From assembly GCF_030523875.1 (NCBI RefSeq), contig NZ_JAUNHR010000020.1:1-33376 (forward strand): a DNA stretch of 33,376 bases, read 5' to 3'. Positions 29,736 through 33,376 of this stretch are shown one piece after another (the first letter of the stretch is position 1; each line of letters starts with the position of its first letter). The notes beneath the pieces were generated by a model. That model saw only the letters and a program-made list of their open reading frames with translations, was not told the origin of the DNA and ran no database searches. Made by a program: the position numbers and the translations under genes. This DNA is from Micrococcus sp. GTDB taxonomy: Bacteria > Actinomycetota > Actinomycetes > Actinomycetales > Micrococcaceae.

Positions 29736-29929
29736 GATTGTTTTTCCAAGTGGCAGAGTGGACCCGGTCCGGTCGCGGGGTTGTTGCGCGACAGATGCCA
29801 CACTTTTGCACGCCTGCGGCCCTTCACCCCCTGGGGGTCGGCCGCCGGCCGCCGCAGAGTCGAGGAACGAGCAGCGTCGGCTCCGGGCCGACGCACCCCG
29901 TCAGCGATCACGACAAGGAAGGCTGAAGA
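29736..29929 (+). promoter_or_regulatory. Structured leader of the rpsL-rpsG-fusA operon
   Basis: No gene is seen here. An outer stem GTGGCA/TGCCAC (29750-29755 with 29796-29801) encloses an inner stem GTCGCG/CGCGAC (29772-29777 with 29787-29792), and CACTTTTGC follows, which looks terminator-like. A second domain has CTGCGGC/GCCGCAG arms (29814-29820 with 29851-29857) around the palindrome ACCCCCTGGGGGT (29826-29838). AAGGAAGG (29915-29922) is the rpsL ribosome-binding site. In enteric bacteria the str operon is repressed by S7 at the rpsL-rpsG junction, so a leader control here would be different. Confidence 0.5.
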
Positions 29930-30304
29930 GTGCCTACGATTCAGCAGCTGGTCCGCAAGGGCCGCTCACCGAAGGTCGTCAAGACCAAGGCCCCTGCGCT
30001 GCAGGGCAACCCCATGCGTCGTGGCGTGTGCACCCGTGTGTACACCACGACCCCGAAGAAGCCGAACTCCGCGTTGCGCAAGGTCGCCCGCGTCCGCCTC
30101 AACGGCGGCGTCGAGGTCACCGCGTACATCCCGGGCGAGGGCCACAACCTGCAGGAGCACTCGATCGTGCTCGTCCGCGGCGGTCGTGTGAAGGACCTGC
30201 CGGGCGTGCGCTACAAGATCGTGCGCGGCGCGCTGGACACTCAGGGCGTGAAGAACCGCGGCCAGGCCCGCTCCCGCTACGGCGCCAAGAAGGAGAAGAA
30301 GTAA
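29930..30304 (+). CDS. rpsL: 30S ribosomal protein S12
   Basis: A 124-residue decoding-centre protein. The conserved [19 protein letters not shown] (39-57) and [24 protein letters not shown] are complete. K43 and K88, the usual streptomycin-resistance positions, are wild type. The start is GTG at 29930, 8 nt after AAGGAAGG. The stop TAA shares its last base with the rpsG ATG (TAATG), giving tight coupling. Confidence 0.98.
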   Translation: MPTIQQLVRKGRSPKVVKTKAPALQGNPMRRGVCTRVYTTTPKKPNSALRKVARVRLNGGVEVTAYIPGEGHNLQEHSIVLVRGGRVKDLPGVRYKIVRGALDTQGVKNRGQARSRYGAKKEKK

Positions 30305-30774
30305 TGCCTCGTAAGGGTCCCGCTCCGAAGCGCCCCCTCGTCGTCGACCCCGTCTACGGCTCCCCGCTGGTCACGCAGCTGATCAACAAGGTGCTGATCG
30401 ACGGCAAGAAGTCCACCGCCGAGCGCATCGTGTACGGCGCGCTCGAGGGCGCCCGCGCCAAGAACGGCGCCGATCCCGTGGCCACGCTCAAGAAGGCCAT
30501 GGACAACATCAAGCCGGCCCTCGAGGTCCGCTCCCGCCGCGTCGGCGGCGCCACCTACCAGGTGCCCGTCGAGGTCAAGCCGGGCCGCTCCACGGCCCTC
30601 GCCCTGCGCTGGCTGGTCGGCTTCTCGAAGGCTCGCCGCGAGAAGACCATGACCGAGCGTCTGATGAACGAGATCCTGGACGCCTCGAACGGCCTGGGCG
30701 GCGCCGTGAAGCGCCGCGAGGACACCCACAAGATGGCCGAGGCCAACAAGGCCTTCGCCCACTACCGCTGGTGA
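30304..30774 (+). CDS. rpsG: 30S ribosomal protein S7
   Basis: A 156-residue primary 16S rRNA-binding protein that nucleates assembly of the small-subunit head. It begins [31 protein letters not shown] and contains the conserved [20 protein letters not shown] and [28 protein letters not shown] segments, ending with the standard KAFAHYRW. It overlaps rpsL by one base, so it is translated by coupling without an independent ribosome-binding site. fusA follows after 125 nt containing two hairpins. Confidence 0.98.
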   Translation: MPRKGPAPKRPLVVDPVYGSPLVTQLINKVLIDGKKSTAERIVYGALEGARAKNGADPVATLKKAMDNIKPALEVRSRRVGGATYQVPVEVKPGRSTALALRWLVGFSKARREKTMTERLMNEILDASNGLGGAVKRREDTHKMAEANKAFAHYRW

Positions 30775-30781
30775 TCCCGTC

Positions 30782-30839
30782 GGCCCGGACCGCGTGAGAG
30801 CGCGGCCCGGGCCGCAGGCGTGCGCCCCGCACGGGGCGC
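30782..30839 (+). terminator. Two hairpins between rpsG and fusA
   Basis: The first (30782-30813) pairs GGCCCGG with CCGGGCC and CCGCG with CGCGG around TGAGAG, with one A-C mismatch. The second (30822-30839) has perfect GCGCCCCG/CGGGGCGC arms. Neither has a T-run. They may partly terminate transcription or stabilise the 3' end of rpsLG; fusA shows no clear promoter after them. Confidence 0.4.
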
Positions 30840-30899
30840 GCGCCCCCCGCCTCCGTCCCTCGAGACCCCCACACGACCACTCCGACCAAGGGAGACACC

Positions 30900-33014
<2,115 letters not shown>

Positions 33015-33089
33015 GCTGACGCTCTCCCGCCCTGAGGTAACCCACCTGAGCCGCGGGAGCGGCCGCCGCGCGCGGCCGCCCCGCGGGGC

Positions 33090-33179
33090 GCTCGGCCGGC
33101 GCCCGGCGCGCCGGCCCGAGCACGGGACGCATCAGGTCCGGTCCGCTCCGGCGGCCCCGCCGGCCTGGAGCCGGACCGG
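33090..33179 (+). terminator. Strong hairpins between fusA and tuf
   Basis: Two stems: 33090-33121 (a 13-bp arm GCTCGGCCGGCGC with one bulge) and 33138-33179 (CCGGTCCGCTCC paired with GGAGCCGGACCGG, one bulge, with an inner CCGGC/GCCGG stem). No T-run follows. The palindrome GCCCCGCGGGGC lies just upstream. With the -10 at 33221 they suggest that most fusA transcripts stop here. Confidence 0.6.
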
Positions 33180-33220
33180 TCCTCGACTCGCCGGATTTCC
33201 CCAACCCCGCATCACCCCAG

Positions 33221-33226
33221 TAGACT
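33221..33226 (+). promoter_or_regulatory. Probable -10 of tuf
   Basis: TAGACT, about 73 nt upstream of the tuf GTG. The -35 region is weak (TCCCCA at 17 bp). A separate tuf promoter is usual in actinomycetes because EF-Tu is needed in excess over EF-G. Confidence 0.55.
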
Positions 33227-33299
33227 CGCCGAGTTGTCAGCTCGTCACCCGTGGCTGAGCAGTCTTCTTGACGAGGAAACAAGTTCTTAGGAGGAACCT

Positions 33300-33376
33300 G
33301 TGGCAAAGGCAAAGTTCGAGCGGACCAAGCCGCACGTCAACATCGGCACCATCGGCCACGTTGACCACGGCAAGAC
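33300..33376 (+). CDS. tuf: Elongation factor Tu (5' fragment)
   Basis: The first 25 codons of EF-Tu, cut by the window edge. They read MAKAKFERTKPHVN, then IGTIGHVDHGK, the start of the G1 loop (GHVDHGKT) that binds GTP. The start is GTG at 33300-33302, with AGGAGG (33289-33294) 5 nt upstream, the best ribosome-binding site in the window. EF-Tu delivers aminoacyl-tRNA to the ribosome. The position after fusA is the standard str-operon order. Confidence 0.95.
   Translation, partial: MAKAKFERTKPHVNIGTIGHVDHGK

Overview
The window is high-GC DNA (roughly 70 % or more) from an actinomycete. The closest fit I can name from the proteins is Micrococcaceae, most likely Micrococcus. This rests on a mycothiol synthase (MshD) next to a GlnR-type regulator, an actinobacterial NusG with an acidic N-terminal extension, the order trpT-secE-nusG-rplK-rplA-rplJ-rplL ... 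rpoB-rpoC ... rpsL-rpsG-fusA-tuf, many GTG starts and G/C-ending codons throughout. I see no mobile element, phage gene, rRNA or CRISPR array, and nothing that looks recently acquired.

Positions 1-9911 are nearly all on the minus strand. Three 32-bp tandem repeats lie just past the end of asd. The set thyA-folA-small membrane protein-asd joins dTMP and folate metabolism to the first committed branch of the Lys/Thr/Met pathway. Next come two tandem copies of a two-gene module: a polytopic membrane protein whose stop codon overlaps the start of a short YtrA-type GntR repressor. Each module has a GTA-N12-TAC dyad upstream. After these lie a small GNAT protein, a MutT1-like Nudix/histidine-phosphatase fusion, mshD and glnR.

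Positions 9912-15344 hold a divergent plus-strand group: a nine-segment membrane protein, a 38-residue membrane microprotein, a nitrobindin/FABP-like protein and a YgfZ-like protein overlapping it by 4 nt. Convergent to these are pfkA and an aspartate aminotransferase gene.

Positions 15485-33376 are the core information-processing block on the plus strand. tRNA-Trp, secE, nusG, rplK and rplA end at a double-nested hairpin. rplJ-rplL follow with their own promoter and an L10-type leader carrying a textbook attenuator. An OafA-like acyltransferase gene lies between rplL and rpoB. rpoB has a clear TGGACA-17-TAGGAT promoter and a leader of about 140 nt. rpoC runs into a convergent FemABX-type gene. 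rpsL-rpsG-fusA follow a structured leader, and tuf begins at the window edge after strong hairpins and its own -10. The rifampicin region of RpoB and the streptomycin residues of S12 are wild type.

The most notable pattern is regulatory. Seven genes (asd, thyA, the GNAT gene, mshD, the nine-segment membrane protein, the 38-residue microprotein and the FemABX gene) have no Shine-Dalgarno but carry a TAnnnT-like hexamer exactly 6 or 7 nt before the start codon. That is the spacing expected for leaderless mRNAs. The duplicated membrane protein/GntR modules are the best candidate for an undescribed system.
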